Below, in pieces: positions 35,350 through 44,923 of a stretch of DNA of 56,100 bases. Numbering within the stretch: position 1 is the stretch's first letter; every line of letters starts with the position of its first letter. Under the pieces are notes generated by a model. That model saw nothing but the letters and a program-made list of their open reading frames with translations. It was not told where the DNA came from and did no database searches. The translations under genes were made by a program, and so were the position numbers. Source of the DNA: Nostoc sp. FACHB-973 (GTDB lineage: Bacteria; Cyanobacteriota; Cyanobacteriia; Cyanobacteriales; Nostocaceae); contig NZ_JACJSJ010000050.1 in NCBI RefSeq assembly GCF_014698115.1, positions 1 through 56,100 on the forward strand. Reading direction: 5' to 3'.

Positions 35350-36885
35350 CTAAGAAGCTGATTCCCTAGCTGTAGGTGAACCTAGCTTTTTACTTGTAGG
35401 GGATGCAGAAGACTCGCGACCATTTGTCCGCAGTTTGGGCTTGGGAGAAGAATGTCTTTCTTCATCTCCATTGCTGCTATCTGATTTCCACGCAGAACGG
35501 GGGCGATCGCCAGAAGATTCGCGGCGCTTGCCAAGTCTGGGTTTGGGAGTGGAGGGTTCTTCTTGGGGAATTTCCACATCTGAGTTCAACCAAGCAGGAC
35601 GAGTTTGGTCGTAAGCGATTTGCAATGCTGCTGCGGCGATCGCCTGAGCATCATATTTTTCAATCAATTCGCTGACGATGGGCAAAAATGAGGCTAAACG
35701 CTCACCAGCCAAAGCTTCTCGTACTTGTTCTTGCAATTTCAGGATGTGCCGCGCTTCAATCTGCGCCCGTGTGGGAATTGTCAACACTTGCCAAGGTTGG
35801 CGGTTATGACGTTCAAATGTCTGCTGCTTGCGCCGTTCAAATGGCTGCACTAGAGAAATTGCAGTTCCTTCTTTACCAGCACGACCAGTACGACCAATGC
35901 GGTGAACGTAGGTTTCTACGCTATCAGGTAAGTCGTAGTTGATCACATGGGAGAGTTGATCGACATCTAATCCGCGTGCGGCAATATCAGTTGCTACCAC
36001 CCAGCGTACTTGACGATTCCGGAATCGGCTCAATAACCGCTCCCGCGCTTGTTGGGACAAGTCACCGTGGTATTCATCGACACTATGACCAGCAGATTGC
36101 AGTTGATTGGTGAGTTCGGCGGCGGTACGTCTGGTGCGAACAAAGATTAAAGCTGTTTCTGGATCTTCCATTTCCAGAATTGGCTGTAAAGCTTTGGCTT
36201 TTGTCCAGTGGCGGGGGATCAGGTAAGCTACCTGGTTAATTTTGTTGGGTGCGGCTTTTGGCTGTTCAACGGTGACTGTCGCTGGCGATCGCAAAAACTT
36301 GTTCACCAAGGAGCGAATCGAGGGTGGCATTGTCGCCGAAAATAAAGCTGTTTGGCGATCTGTGGGTGCTTGGGAGAGGATTTTCACCACATCATCGATA
36401 AAGCCCATGCTCAACATTTCATCGGCTTCATCTAAGACAAACCATTTCACTTGATCGAGTTTTAAACAGCCGCGATCGAGCAAATCTATTACCCGTCCTG
36501 GGGTGCCGACAACGATGTGAACGCCACGTTTGAGCTGCAACATTTGCCGCTCAATTGATTGACCACCGTAGATTGCTAAGACGCGCAATCCGTCATTGCC
36601 GATAAACTGGGCGATCGCATCGTGAACTTGCATTGCTAATTCACGAGTTGGTGTTAAAACCAAGGCTTGGACGGCTCTTTGATTAATATCCAACCGTTCT
36701 AAAATTGGCAGTGAAAATGCTGCTGTTTTACCAGTCCCAGTTTGAGATTGACCCACCACGTCACGACCAGCCAACAATTGGGGAATTGCTTGGGCTTGAA
36801 TATTAGTAGGTTCGGTAAAGCCGATTTTTTCTAGTTGCTCAACGCGTTCTTGGGAAATACCTAGTTCTTGAAACGAAAGATTCAT
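35350..36885 (-). CDS. DEAD-box RNA helicase
   Basis: An ATP-dependent RNA helicase of 511 residues, close in layout to cyanobacterial CrhR/CsdA-like enzymes that act in cold or redox stress and ribosome or mRNA remodelling. Motifs are Q motif (Q30), SQTGTGKT (47-54), PTRELA (79-84), GTPGR, DEAD (152-155), SATMP, and HRIGRTGRAGKEG. The C-terminal ~75 residues are a basic, Ser/Arg-rich tail, a likely RNA-binding or membrane-associated extension. A palindrome lies 47 bp upstream of the start. Confidence 0.93.
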   Translation of the reverse strand: MNLSFQELGISQERVEQLEKIGFTEPTNIQAQAIPQLLAGRDVVGQSQTGTGKTAAFSLPILERLDINQRAVQALVLTPTRELAMQVHDAIAQFIGNDGLRVLAIYGGQSIERQMLQLKRGVHIVVGTPGRVIDLLDRGCLKLDQVKWFVLDEADEMLSMGFIDDVVKILSQAPTDRQTALFSATMPPSIRSLVNKFLRSPATVTVEQPKAAPNKINQVAYLIPRHWTKAKALQPILEMEDPETALIFVRTRRTAAELTNQLQSAGHSVDEYHGDLSQQARERLLSRFRNRQVRWVVATDIAARGLDVDQLSHVINYDLPDSVETYVHRIGRTGRAGKEGTAISLVQPFERRKQQTFERHNRQPWQVLTIPTRAQIEARHILKLQEQVREALAGERLASFLPIVSELIEKYDAQAIAAAALQIAYDQTRPAWLNSDVEIPQEEPSTPKPRLGKRRESSGDRPRSAWKSDSSNGDEERHSSPKPKLRTNGRESSASPTSKKLGSPTARESAS

Positions 36886-36931
36886 TAATTCTCCTAAATT
36901 TTATCTAAGGATTTTTGGATTAGTCATTGGT

Positions 36932-36956
36932 AGAGACGCGATTAATCGCGTCTGTA
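36932..36956. repeat. TAGAGACG-family palindrome
   Basis: AGACGCGATTAATCGCGTCT (36934-36953) is a perfect 20-bp palindrome, with partial extension outward (GTAGAG...CTGTAC). It lies between the rimO 3' side and the helicase 5' side, so it may end the transcript coming from elsewhere or mark a mobile element. Same end sequence as 34333-34363. Confidence 0.75.
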
Positions 36957-37001
36957 CAACAGTCATTAGTCATTTACAAAGGACAAATGACAAATGACAA
37001 A

Positions 37002-38321
37002 TTAGTTATTGACAACTTGACCATATAGGTCATATGCATCAGCGTGGTGAATCGCTACTGGGACGATGGTTCCCAACTTTGCCTGTCCTTGGACATAAAC
37101 TTGACCATCGACTTCTGGAGAAAATCTACTTGAACGACCGATTAATTCACCACTTTCAGGATTTTCTTGCTCAATCAGGACATCGACGATTTTGCCTACT
37201 TCCTGTTGATTTTTCTTTTGGGAAATCGGTTGCTGGAGTGCCATCAGTTGGTCTCGGCGATCGTCCATGACTTCTTGAGATAACTGATTTGGCAGGTTGT
37301 AAGCGGGGGTTCCTTCTTCCGGGGAGAAGGTGAACACGCCTACATGGTCAAACTCATGCCGCCTGACGAACTCTAGTAGATGTTCAAAATGCTCGCTTGT
37401 TTCTCCTGGGAAACCAACAATAAATGTTGTCCGCAATACGGCTGTTGGTAGCGCCGTTTTGATGCGATCTATAATCCCATCATTTACACGCCCTTGCCAA
37501 GGACGATTCATGGCGCGGAGAATCTCTGGATGAGAATGTTGCAACGGCAAATCGAGATAAGGCAAGACGTTGGGTGTTTCTTTGATTGCCGCTATCACGC
37601 CTTGTGTCAATCCCGTGGGATAAGCGTAGTGGATTCTGATCCACGGTACGTTGACTTTCCCCAAAGCTTGGAGTAATTCGGCTAACTTTGGCTGGCCATA
37701 AATATCCAGACCGTAATTAGTCGTGATTTGGGAAATTAAAATAATTTCCTTTACCCCTTGAGCCACTAACTGCTCGGCTTCAGCGACTATCGATTCAATA
37801 GTACGCGATCGCTGGTTCCCTCTTAAATGAGGAATTATACAAAACGCACAACGATAATCACATCCTTCGGCAACCCTGAGGTAAGCTACACCCTCTGTTG
37901 TAGTGCGATAGCGCGGTGTAGTCTCGTCGGCAATGTAGGTTGGTTCGATACTAACCTGTTTTACCCGTTCGCCAAGTTCAACACGCTCAATTACATTTAC
38001 AATTTTGTGATAATCACCTGTACCCACCACAGCTACCGCTTCCGGCAACTCATCCAAAAGTTGTTCTTGGAAATGTTGCGCCATACAGCCAGTAATCACA
38101 ATTTTTTTGTTTGCCTCTGCCAGTTCTACCAAAGTTCTGACAGATTCAAGTCTCGCTGCTTCAATAAAACTACATGTATTAACAATAACGTAATCTGCTA
38201 ACTCTTCATTTGTATCTACACCGTAGCCTGCTTCTACAAGCATTCCCAACATGTGTTCTGTATCAATTCGATTTTTCTCACAGCCCAAGTGAGAAATGGC
38301 AATTGTTGGCTTGTCACCCAT
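37002..38321 (-). CDS. rimO: ribosomal protein S12 methylthiotransferase (RimO)
   Basis: A radical-SAM enzyme that methylthiolates the conserved Asp of ribosomal protein uS12. In 439 residues: N-terminal UPF0004 domain with cluster cysteines C14 (HLGCEKN), C50 (VNTCSF) and C79 (ITGCMAQ); radical SAM motif CDYRCAFC (154-161); C-terminal TRAM domain (about 375-439). The SHLGCEKNRIDTE start is characteristic of RimO rather than MiaB. Both Fe-S sites look complete. It is read toward nothing co-oriented within 90 bp except the helicase gene further on. Confidence 0.95.
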   Translation of the reverse strand: MGDKPTIAISHLGCEKNRIDTEHMLGMLVEAGYGVDTNEELADYVIVNTCSFIEAARLESVRTLVELAEANKKIVITGCMAQHFQEQLLDELPEAVAVVGTGDYHKIVNVIERVELGERVKQVSIEPTYIADETTPRYRTTTEGVAYLRVAEGCDYRCAFCIIPHLRGNQRSRTIESIVAEAEQLVAQGVKEIILISQITTNYGLDIYGQPKLAELLQALGKVNVPWIRIHYAYPTGLTQGVIAAIKETPNVLPYLDLPLQHSHPEILRAMNRPWQGRVNDGIIDRIKTALPTAVLRTTFIVGFPGETSEHFEHLLEFVRRHEFDHVGVFTFSPEEGTPAYNLPNQLSQEVMDDRRDQLMALQQPISQKKNQQEVGKIVDVLIEQENPESGELIGRSSRFSPEVDGQVYVQGQAKLGTIVPVAIHHADAYDLYGQVVNN

Positions 38322-39113
38322 ATTTTGAAAAAATTTTCAGTTTCCTTTCTTGTAATCAAAATCATTCCAGCACTAAAATTTGCTTTTTTGCTATCAGCAT
38401 CCTCATGAGAACGTTAACAGTGGCAAATTTCCACTGTCAGCAAATGCCCGCTAATCTATGACCCTATTGATAATAAAAATAGAGGTCATGTTATGATATT
38501 CCTATCAATCTGTTCCCCAGGGTGAATTGAAGTGTCTTTGGGTACATTTGACACTTGTAATGTTTTTTAACAATTCGTCTATTGGTATTTTACATTACCA
38601 TAGCGTGTGCGTTGTTAATTTACCCATCGGGAAGCCGCCCAAAGGGCTTGTTGTGAGAAGTCGCTACCCTCAGGGAAATCGACGAAAGCGACTACGCCTA
38701 TAAAGCAGTAATGTTGCCCTGGCGATTGGCTGGTCCTACGACTGTGCGCGGACAAGACGCCTAAACCACCCAAAGCTGCCTCGCGTGTTGTGAGTGGCAA
38801 ACTCCTCTTGTAGCCAGGTTTTATCTTAACATATCTTATGAGAGGTTTCACGCCAATTTCCATCTTAGGAAGGAGGCAGCAAACCAGGCAACATAAAACA
38901 GATTTAATGCTAACCAAGGGAATGGCTTACACAGACTGGGGACTAGGGGCTAGTAACGCCTTGTAAAATTAACTTATGCAAAATTATTCAAAATTCAAAA
39001 AGCTGATGAGTCAAGCTTTTCGGGTATTTTGAATTGTAGGTATGTTTGGGTCTTGTAGTACTAGCCTCTAATCTCTAGTCTGTAATCCCTAATCCCTCGC
39101 AATAATTAAAGAC
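38322..39113. other. intergenic region, 792 bp, divergent between rimO and btpA
   Basis: No credible gene is seen. It holds a 7-bp stem hairpin (38417-38437), degenerate dispersed-repeat patches (about 38620-38800, rich in CGACTACGCC-like palindromic bits), and a CTAATCTCTAGTCTGTAATCCCTAATCC heptamer-like run at 39067-39096. Promoters for both flanking genes must lie here but were not resolved. Confidence 0.6.
38417..38437. repeat. small hairpin upstream of rimO
   Basis: ACAGTGG (38417-38423) pairs with CCACTGT (38431-38437) around a 7-nt AT-rich loop. Possible operator-like site about 95 bp upstream of the rimO start; no regulator is implied. Confidence 0.4.
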
Positions 39114-39962
39114 GTGGACTTATATCAGCTATTTAAAACTCGCTCACCGATTATCGGCGTGGTTCACCTGCTACCACTGCCAACCTCACCGCGTTGGGGA
39201 GGTAGCCTCAAAGCGGTAATTGACCGCGCCGAACAAGAAGCCGCAGCCTTGGCAAGCGGAGGTGTAGACGGGATAATTGTGGAGAATTTTTTCGACGCGC
39301 CGTTTACCAAAAACCAAGTAGATCCGGTGGTTGTGAGTGCCATGACAATGGTAGTGCAGCGGATACAGAACTTGGTGACCTTGCCTGTGGGGTTAAATGT
39401 GTTGCGAAACGACGGCAAAAGTGCAATGGCGATCGCTAGCTGTGTCCAAGCACAATTTATCCGCGTCAACGTCCTCACGGGAGTGATGGCAACCGATCAG
39501 GGATTAATTGAGGGAGAAGCCCATCAACTACTGCGCTATCGACGGGAGTTAGGCAGCGATGTTAAAATCCTGGCCGATGTGTTGGTAAAACACGCCCGTC
39601 CTTTGAGTTCTCCAAATCTCACAGTCGCTGTAAAAGACACCATTGAAAGGGGTTTAGCAGACGGGGTGATTTTGTCTGGTTGGGCTACTGGTAGCCCTCC
39701 TAACTTAGAAGATTTGGAACTAGCTTGTGGTGCCGCAGCTGGCACGCCAGTGTTCATTGGTAGTGGGGCAAATTGGGAAAATATTGATACATTGATGCAG
39801 GCAGCAGATGGTGTCATAGTTTCCAGTTCCCTGAAACGTCACGGACGGATAGATCAACCAATTGACCCCATTCGCGTCAGTCAATTTGTGGAAGCCGCGC
39901 GTCGCAGTTGGAACTCCAAAGGTGAAAGCAAGTCAGCAGGACAAGTGAAATTGCATTCTTAA
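39114..39962 (+). CDS. btpA: photosystem I biogenesis protein BtpA
   Basis: A 282-residue TIM-barrel protein of the BtpA/SgcQ family. In Synechocystis BtpA is a thylakoid-associated factor needed for accumulation of photosystem I reaction-centre proteins. The sequence begins at GTG (39114) with IIGVVHLLPLPTSPRW, typical of the family, followed by GVDGIIVENFFDAPF, PVGLNVLRND and the C-terminal GSGANWENI. It has no membrane helix. A VKOR-thioredoxin gene follows on the same strand after an STRR array. Confidence 0.93.
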   Translation: MDLYQLFKTRSPIIGVVHLLPLPTSPRWGGSLKAVIDRAEQEAAALASGGVDGIIVENFFDAPFTKNQVDPVVVSAMTMVVQRIQNLVTLPVGLNVLRNDGKSAMAIASCVQAQFIRVNVLTGVMATDQGLIEGEAHQLLRYRRELGSDVKILADVLVKHARPLSSPNLTVAVKDTIERGLADGVILSGWATGSPPNLEDLELACGAAAGTPVFIGSGANWENIDTLMQAADGVIVSSSLKRHGRIDQPIDPIRVSQFVEAARRSWNSKGESKSAGQVKLHS

Positions 39963-40140
39963 ATGGGGAGTTGGGAGTGGGGAGTAGGGAGTAGGGAATA
40001 GGGAATGGGGACTAGAGAAAAGTTTTCTGAATGCCCAATCCCCAGTACCCAATCCCCAGTACCCACTCTCCAGTACCCAGTACCCACTCTCCAGTACCCA
40101 CTCCCCACTCCCCACTCCCCACTCCCCATTCCCCAATATT
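39961..40140. repeat. STRR array between btpA and the VKOR gene
   Basis: GGGGAGT/GGGAATA units (39963-40015) and CCCAGTA/CCCACTC/CCCCACT units (40032-40137) are present. Because 7 does not divide by 3, every frame repeats as a seven-residue pattern, creating a spurious N-terminal extension for the downstream gene. Confidence 0.85.
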
Positions 40141-40141
40141 T

Positions 40142-41128
40142 ATGATTCGCCGCCGTTCTACTCCTTGGATTCATAAATGGTCACGTCCATTGATTGCCGC
40201 GATCGCTGGATGTGGTGCCCTGACGACTGGTTATCTCACCGTAGAAAAGTTAACAGGAGGCAGTGCAGCTTGTGTAGCACAGGCTGGTGTCAAAGGCTGT
40301 AATGATGTGCTTTCCAGTCCTTGGGCAACAATTTTTGGTCAGCCGTTAGCTTTGTTTGGGTTTATGGCATACACCGGTATGGTGATATTAGCTTTGGCTC
40401 CTTTGGTATTGAACTCAGGGGACAATAATAATAGTCGCAAGCAGCTGGAAAATTGGACGTGGTGGCTACTGTTGGTGGGTGCGATCGCCATGTCTGTATT
40501 TAGCGGCTACTTAATGTACCTACTGGCATTCCAAATTAAAGCTGTTTGTCCTTACTGTATCGGCTCAGCTTTATTCTCTACTAGTCTTTTGGTACTGACA
40601 ATTATTGGTCGTACTTGGGAGGATATTGGACAAATCTTGTTTACCGCCCTGATTGTTGGGATGGTGACGCTGATTGGTACTTTAGGCATTTATGCTGGGG
40701 TAAATCAATCACCCATTACAACTGGAACTCCTGGAGAACCTGTAAAAATTTCCTTTATTCCCAAGGAAAATCCTAACCCAGCATTCGGCTGGGAAATCAC
40801 TACCACCTCTGGTGAAGCAGAAATAGCCCTAGCACAACATCTGGTGAAGATAGGTGCTAAGGAATACGTCGCTTATTGGTGTCCTCACTGCCACGAACAG
40901 AAGTTGCTGTTTGGAAAACAAGCTTATCAAGAACTCAACGAGAAAGTTAAGGTAGAGTGCGCCCCTGATGGACTCAAAGCTCAACCAGAACTGTGTAAAG
41001 CTGCAAAAATTGAAGGCTTCCCGACTTGGATTATCGATGGTAAAAGCTATAGCGGAGTACAAAATTTAGAGGAACTAGCAAAAGTTTCTGGTTACACAGG
41101 CCCTCGTAACTTCCAATATTTTAAATAA
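40142..41128 (+). CDS. VKOR-thioredoxin fusion (disulfide-forming membrane protein)
   Basis: A 328-residue fusion of a bacterial vitamin K epoxide reductase domain with a lumenal/periplasmic thioredoxin-like domain. It oxidises protein thiols using quinone (a DsbB+DsbA equivalent), with effects on photosystem II assembly in cyanobacteria. The loop cysteines C44 and C53, the active CPYC (136-139), the thioredoxin CPHC (247-250), two further cysteines (C273, C285) and cis-Pro GFPTW are all present. Start chosen at ATG 40142 because the 37 upstream codons of the longer frame are STRR repeats. Confidence 0.92.
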   Translation: MIRRRSTPWIHKWSRPLIAAIAGCGALTTGYLTVEKLTGGSAACVAQAGVKGCNDVLSSPWATIFGQPLALFGFMAYTGMVILALAPLVLNSGDNNNSRKQLENWTWWLLLVGAIAMSVFSGYLMYLLAFQIKAVCPYCIGSALFSTSLLVLTIIGRTWEDIGQILFTALIVGMVTLIGTLGIYAGVNQSPITTGTPGEPVKISFIPKENPNPAFGWEITTTSGEAEIALAQHLVKIGAKEYVAYWCPHCHEQKLLFGKQAYQELNEKVKVECAPDGLKAQPELCKAAKIEGFPTWIIDGKSYSGVQNLEELAKVSGYTGPRNFQYFK

Positions 41129-41310
41129 TTGCCAATAAGCCTGTTTCTGGTGACTTGGCTTTTAGACCTTAGGGACTTCCAGAAAATAAATTATCCCAAA
41201 TTATTTGTACATTTTTCGAGTAGCACAGCTGTGCATTGGTGTCAACTTAAGGTGAAAACCTTGTAATGACGTTAGAACAAACTTACTCAATTACCAACCA
41301 ATCCGGAGTT

Positions 41311-41381
41311 ACCCCACCCCGGCTTTGCTGACGCAAAACCTCCCCTCCCCGATCTTCGGGGAGGGGATTGAGGGGTGGGGT
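41311..41381. repeat. nested inverted repeat (possible MITE-like element)
   Basis: The outer arms ACCCCACCCC (41311-41320) and GGGGTGGGGT (41372-41381) enclose a perfect inner hairpin, CCCCTCCCCGA (41342-41352) with TCGGGGAGGGG (41356-41366) around a 3-nt loop. This is very GC-rich in an AT-rich region. About 180 bp after the VKOR stop, so it could also act as a terminator. Confidence 0.75.
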
Positions 41382-41578
41382 AAAAACTATGTGGGACAAT
41401 GGTTTGAGCTGAAGTTGGCACCAATGACATCTGTGCTACCCTACTATGGAATATTTTTTTCGTTGGAAGTCCCTTATAGTTAACTGGATAAAGACAGCAA
41501 GTCCGTTTCCGGTTGACTTTTTTGTTTTTGGTAATATTGGTGATGGGTAATAAGTGTTGTCTCAATTGGGTGTTGGGA

Positions 41579-41635
41579 AGTAAAACAGGCTTGATGCCTA
41601 GCTTTAACACCAAGTTTGTGTACTTCACCAGATCC
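41579..41635. repeat. degenerate dispersed repeat, copy A
   Basis: AGTAAAACAGGCTTGATGCC... to GTTTGTGTACTTCACC resembles 52130-52190 at roughly 75-80 percent by eye, and parts of 48233-48290 in inverse orientation. Confidence 0.5.
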
Positions 41636-41891
41636 AAAACCCCTGTATCAATTTTTTTGCGGCTTTCACTTACAAGCATTTCAAGCTGAAGAAACTTGAC
41701 TAAGTATACTGGCTCTCATGCAATGTGTACTTTAATTTATTTTTGCAGCACATGGAAGCCGCCTTCGGGTGTAATTATGTCAGCGTCAAATGCGAAAGTG
41801 TGTCTGTTGAAGTTACTCTCAATATGCTTTTGTTATTACTGAAAAAACGCGAGTCCAATCACCAAAATCGCCTTCCTCAATGTTTGTGTAG

Positions 41892-44180
41892 ATGTCAAGA
41901 AAAATTTTCAGATACTTCTGGGAGTTTCCGGAAGGTGAGTCAAAAGCCGAGTTTCAGAACTTTGGGAGCGGCTTAATGAATCAGCAGCTAGGCAAGCGTT
42001 TTATAAAGTTAATCTTTGGACTGAAACAATCGCTTAGTCGAGAACACAAAGAATTGATGACTGCTGCTGGCGTTGCAGTCTGCGTCCTATTTTTGCGCTC
42101 TCTCGGATTATTACAATCCTTAGAGTTGGCAGGTTTGGATCAATTTTTTCGCTTACGTCCAAATGAACCGCCAGAAGAACGTATCACTATTGTTGTGATT
42201 GATGAAGCTTATTTAGACCAAGTAGGTTCGTGGCCAATTCCAGATCGGAATATTGCTCAGTTGTTGCAAAAATTAAACGTCCACAAACCCCGTGCTATTG
42301 GCTTGGATATTTACCGAAATTTGCCAGTAGAGCCTGGTAATGAGGAACTACGTAAAGCTTATAAGTCAATGCCAAACTTGATTGGTATTGAACTACTGGC
42401 AAATGAAAAAAACAAAAACCTTACTGTTTTACCTCCACTGGGACTCGATAAGAATCAAGTGGGTTTTAACAACGTGCTGTACGACCCTGATGGGAAAGTA
42501 CGTCGCAGCTTGTTGTATTGGCACATCGAGGATAAGGTACACGAAAGTTTTGCCTTAAAGCTGGCTTTATTGTATTTAAAATCAGAGGACATTACTCCTA
42601 CCCAAGCAAAAAGTAACCCTGAGTATTTGCAATTGGGTAAAGCAGCCTTTACTCGTTTTGAGGCTAATGATGGTGCTTATGTCGGCTCTGATGCTAGAGG
42701 CTACCAAATTTTGTCCAATTTTCCCAAGCCGAAATTTCAAAATCCATCTGTAGAATTTTCTCATTTTCGCCAGGTATCCATGAGCGATGTACTCGCAGAT
42801 AAAGTCCAAGAAAACTTAATTAAAGATCGGATTATACTTATTGGCTCCACTGCACCCAGTCTCCAGGATTTTGTATTTATTCCCTATTCCAGCAGCCTAA
42901 TGGGTACGGCGAAGCCTGTTGCTGGTATTCAATTACAAGCTTATTTTATTAGTGAGTTAATCTCAGCGGCTCTTGAAGGAAGACCATTACTCAAAGTCTG
43001 GCCTGAATTACTGGAATACTTGTGGATTTTTGTTTGGTCTTATGTGGGGGCTGTTACGACATGGCGGATACGTGACGCAACTAAAAGCTTTCTCAGTATC
43101 CTCGTTTCTTGCTTAGTATTGACTCTGAGTGCCTATGTAGCTTTTTTATCCGGTTGGTGGGTACCGCTGGTTCCTGGGCTGTTTACCTTTGGGATTTCAG
43201 CTATTTGGATGACGAGCCATATTGCCCATATGCAGGAAGAGTGGAAACGCTCTAAGGAGTTTTTGCATCACGTCATCAACACGATCCCCGATCCTATTTT
43301 TGTGAAAAATGAACAACATCAGTGGATTGTTTTAAATGAGGCGTATTGTCGATTTATAGGTTATCCGAATAAGTTGTTAATTGAAAAGTCAGACTATGAC
43401 TTTTTCCCTAAACATGAAGCCGATGTGTTTCGACAACAGGATGAGTTGGTTTTTCGGACTCAGCAAGCCCAGGAACATGAAGAAGAATTTACAAATGCAG
43501 ATGGTCAGACTCATCAAATTGCCACTAAGCGATCGCTCCACAAAGACTCGGCTGGCAATTTCTTTTTAGTTGGGGTAATTCGAGATATTACTCAACGGAA
43601 GTTGATGGAGGAACAACTCAAGCGGACTGCTGCTGAGTTATTTCGCTCTAACAATGAATTAAAACTCAAAGAAGACCATTTGCGTTATTTAGCATATCAC
43701 GATCCCCTGACAGGTTTATCCAATCGCAAATTTTTTGCAGAACAACTTTACGAGTCATTACACTGGGCGCAACACAATAACTTGTTGCTGGGACTGCTGT
43801 TTATCGATTTAGACGGGTTTAAGCAAGTTAATGATACTCTTGGGCATGAGATAGGCGATCGCCTGCTGATGACCATTGCTGGGCGACTAAGCAACTCTTT
43901 ACGCGCTAGTGATACAGTTTCTCGCTTGGGTGGCGATGAATTTACTGTGATCTTACGAGCAATTCCCAATGTCCAGGTAGCTGCTAAAGTCGCTGAAAAA
44001 ATTTTAAGCAGCATTACCAGACCAATTGTTTTGGATGGCTATGCAATTCGAGTCTCTGCCAGTATTGGCATTAGTGTCTATCCATACAACAGCCAAGACA
44101 GTGAAACTTTGATGAAACAAGCAGATGCAGCAATGTACCGTGCCAAGCGCTTGGGTAAAAATCGCTACGAATTTGCTTAA
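41892..44180 (+). CDS. CHASE2-PAS-GGDEF diguanylate cyclase
   Basis: Membrane-bound sensor enzyme, 762 residues (734 if it starts at ATG 41976). Order: TM1 about 55-72; extracytoplasmic CHASE2 domain about 75-365 (ITIVVIDEAYLDQVGSWP, DRIILIGSTAPS); TM segments about 373-390, 400-420 and 424-446; PAS domain about 455-570 (IPDPIFVKNEQHQW, GVIRDITQRK); GGDEF domain about 600-762. The active site RLGGDEF (GGDEF 680-684) and an inhibitory I-site RASD (671-674), spaced five residues before it, are intact, so c-di-GMP synthesis with product inhibition is expected. No EAL domain. Ligand unknown. Confidence 0.92.
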   Translation: MSRKIFRYFWEFPEGESKAEFQNFGSGLMNQQLGKRFIKLIFGLKQSLSREHKELMTAAGVAVCVLFLRSLGLLQSLELAGLDQFFRLRPNEPPEERITIVVIDEAYLDQVGSWPIPDRNIAQLLQKLNVHKPRAIGLDIYRNLPVEPGNEELRKAYKSMPNLIGIELLANEKNKNLTVLPPLGLDKNQVGFNNVLYDPDGKVRRSLLYWHIEDKVHESFALKLALLYLKSEDITPTQAKSNPEYLQLGKAAFTRFEANDGAYVGSDARGYQILSNFPKPKFQNPSVEFSHFRQVSMSDVLADKVQENLIKDRIILIGSTAPSLQDFVFIPYSSSLMGTAKPVAGIQLQAYFISELISAALEGRPLLKVWPELLEYLWIFVWSYVGAVTTWRIRDATKSFLSILVSCLVLTLSAYVAFLSGWWVPLVPGLFTFGISAIWMTSHIAHMQEEWKRSKEFLHHVINTIPDPIFVKNEQHQWIVLNEAYCRFIGYPNKLLIEKSDYDFFPKHEADVFRQQDELVFRTQQAQEHEEEFTNADGQTHQIATKRSLHKDSAGNFFLVGVIRDITQRKLMEEQLKRTAAELFRSNNELKLKEDHLRYLAYHDPLTGLSNRKFFAEQLYESLHWAQHNNLLLGLLFIDLDGFKQVNDTLGHEIGDRLLMTIAGRLSNSLRASDTVSRLGGDEFTVILRAIPNVQVAAKVAEKILSSITRPIVLDGYAIRVSASIGISVYPYNSQDSETLMKQADAAMYRAKRLGKNRYEFA

Positions 44181-44923
44181 GTAATCAAGAATTTACCTGA
44201 GAATTATTCTACAGGCAGTAAATATTTTTACCATTAAATTAAGAATCTGAACTTGAGACTGTGCAAAGCACTGTTTTGCAAAAACATTGCATACAGGCAT
44301 GGAGGTAGCTTTTGAGCCGAAATTGCAACCCAGCAAGGCTTTTGGATCTAAAAACTAAACCTGAAAAGAGTTAAACAAGAAAGTAGTCATTATCAGTAAT
44401 TAAAAAAAATAATTTTATTATGCAAATATTTTTACTTAAAAATATATACCTATACTTAGGTAACCATTACGGAATCTGATAGTTCAATAATTCGTGTAAT
44501 CCCTGTAATATAAGAGTTATGGGATTTTAATTTATATATCTTTACTTTCGTTAAATTATTACTATACAAATTTTAAAGTATTATTTTATAGCTTTATGAG
44601 GTTAGTTATTCTTTGAACTTAGTGTTTATACTTAAAATTATTAAGATATTATTAATAAATAGTGAACTGGGCAAACTTATCATGGCAATCCATCAAGATA
44701 TCTAACTTTAGACTGATGCATAAACAGGACATTTAGGAATATTTCTTAAGTATTAAGATTATTTAATACCAGCAAATTACCGCTGATCTCCAAACTAATA
44801 GGGCAAATTACTTGTCTATTAGCAGCCGAAATTAATAATTCTGGAATATTCTCAAAAATATTGCGTAAATATACGTAATTATACAAAAATTACTTTCTCA
44901 GAAAAAAACTAGTAAATCTACTG
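44181..44923. other. intergenic region, 743 bp, AT-rich
   Basis: No ORF, strong hairpin or repeat array is recognised. A very AT-rich stretch (44395-44660) could hold the promoter of the small secreted-protein gene at 44924. Confidence 0.5.

Larger units (their letters stand above)
41129..41891. other. intergenic region, 763 bp, repeat-rich
   Basis: No credible gene is seen. It includes the nested hairpin at 41311-41381 and a degenerate dispersed repeat at about 41579-41635. The ORFs visible here on either strand run through repeats and match no family. Confidence 0.6.

Noticed and set aside
38615..38917. 100-codon minus-strand ORF in the rimO-btpA gap
   Set aside because: It runs through degenerate dispersed repeats, has no family resemblance and an odd composition (Cys-rich start, repeat-like Arg/Ser middle).
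40031..40141. 37-residue Pro/Ser/His-rich N-terminal extension of the VKOR protein
   Set aside because: Encoded entirely by heptamer repeats; family homology starts at the ATG at 40142.
41287..41679. 130-codon minus-strand ORF downstream of the VKOR gene
   Set aside because: It reads through the nested hairpin and a dispersed repeat; no recognisable domain or start context.
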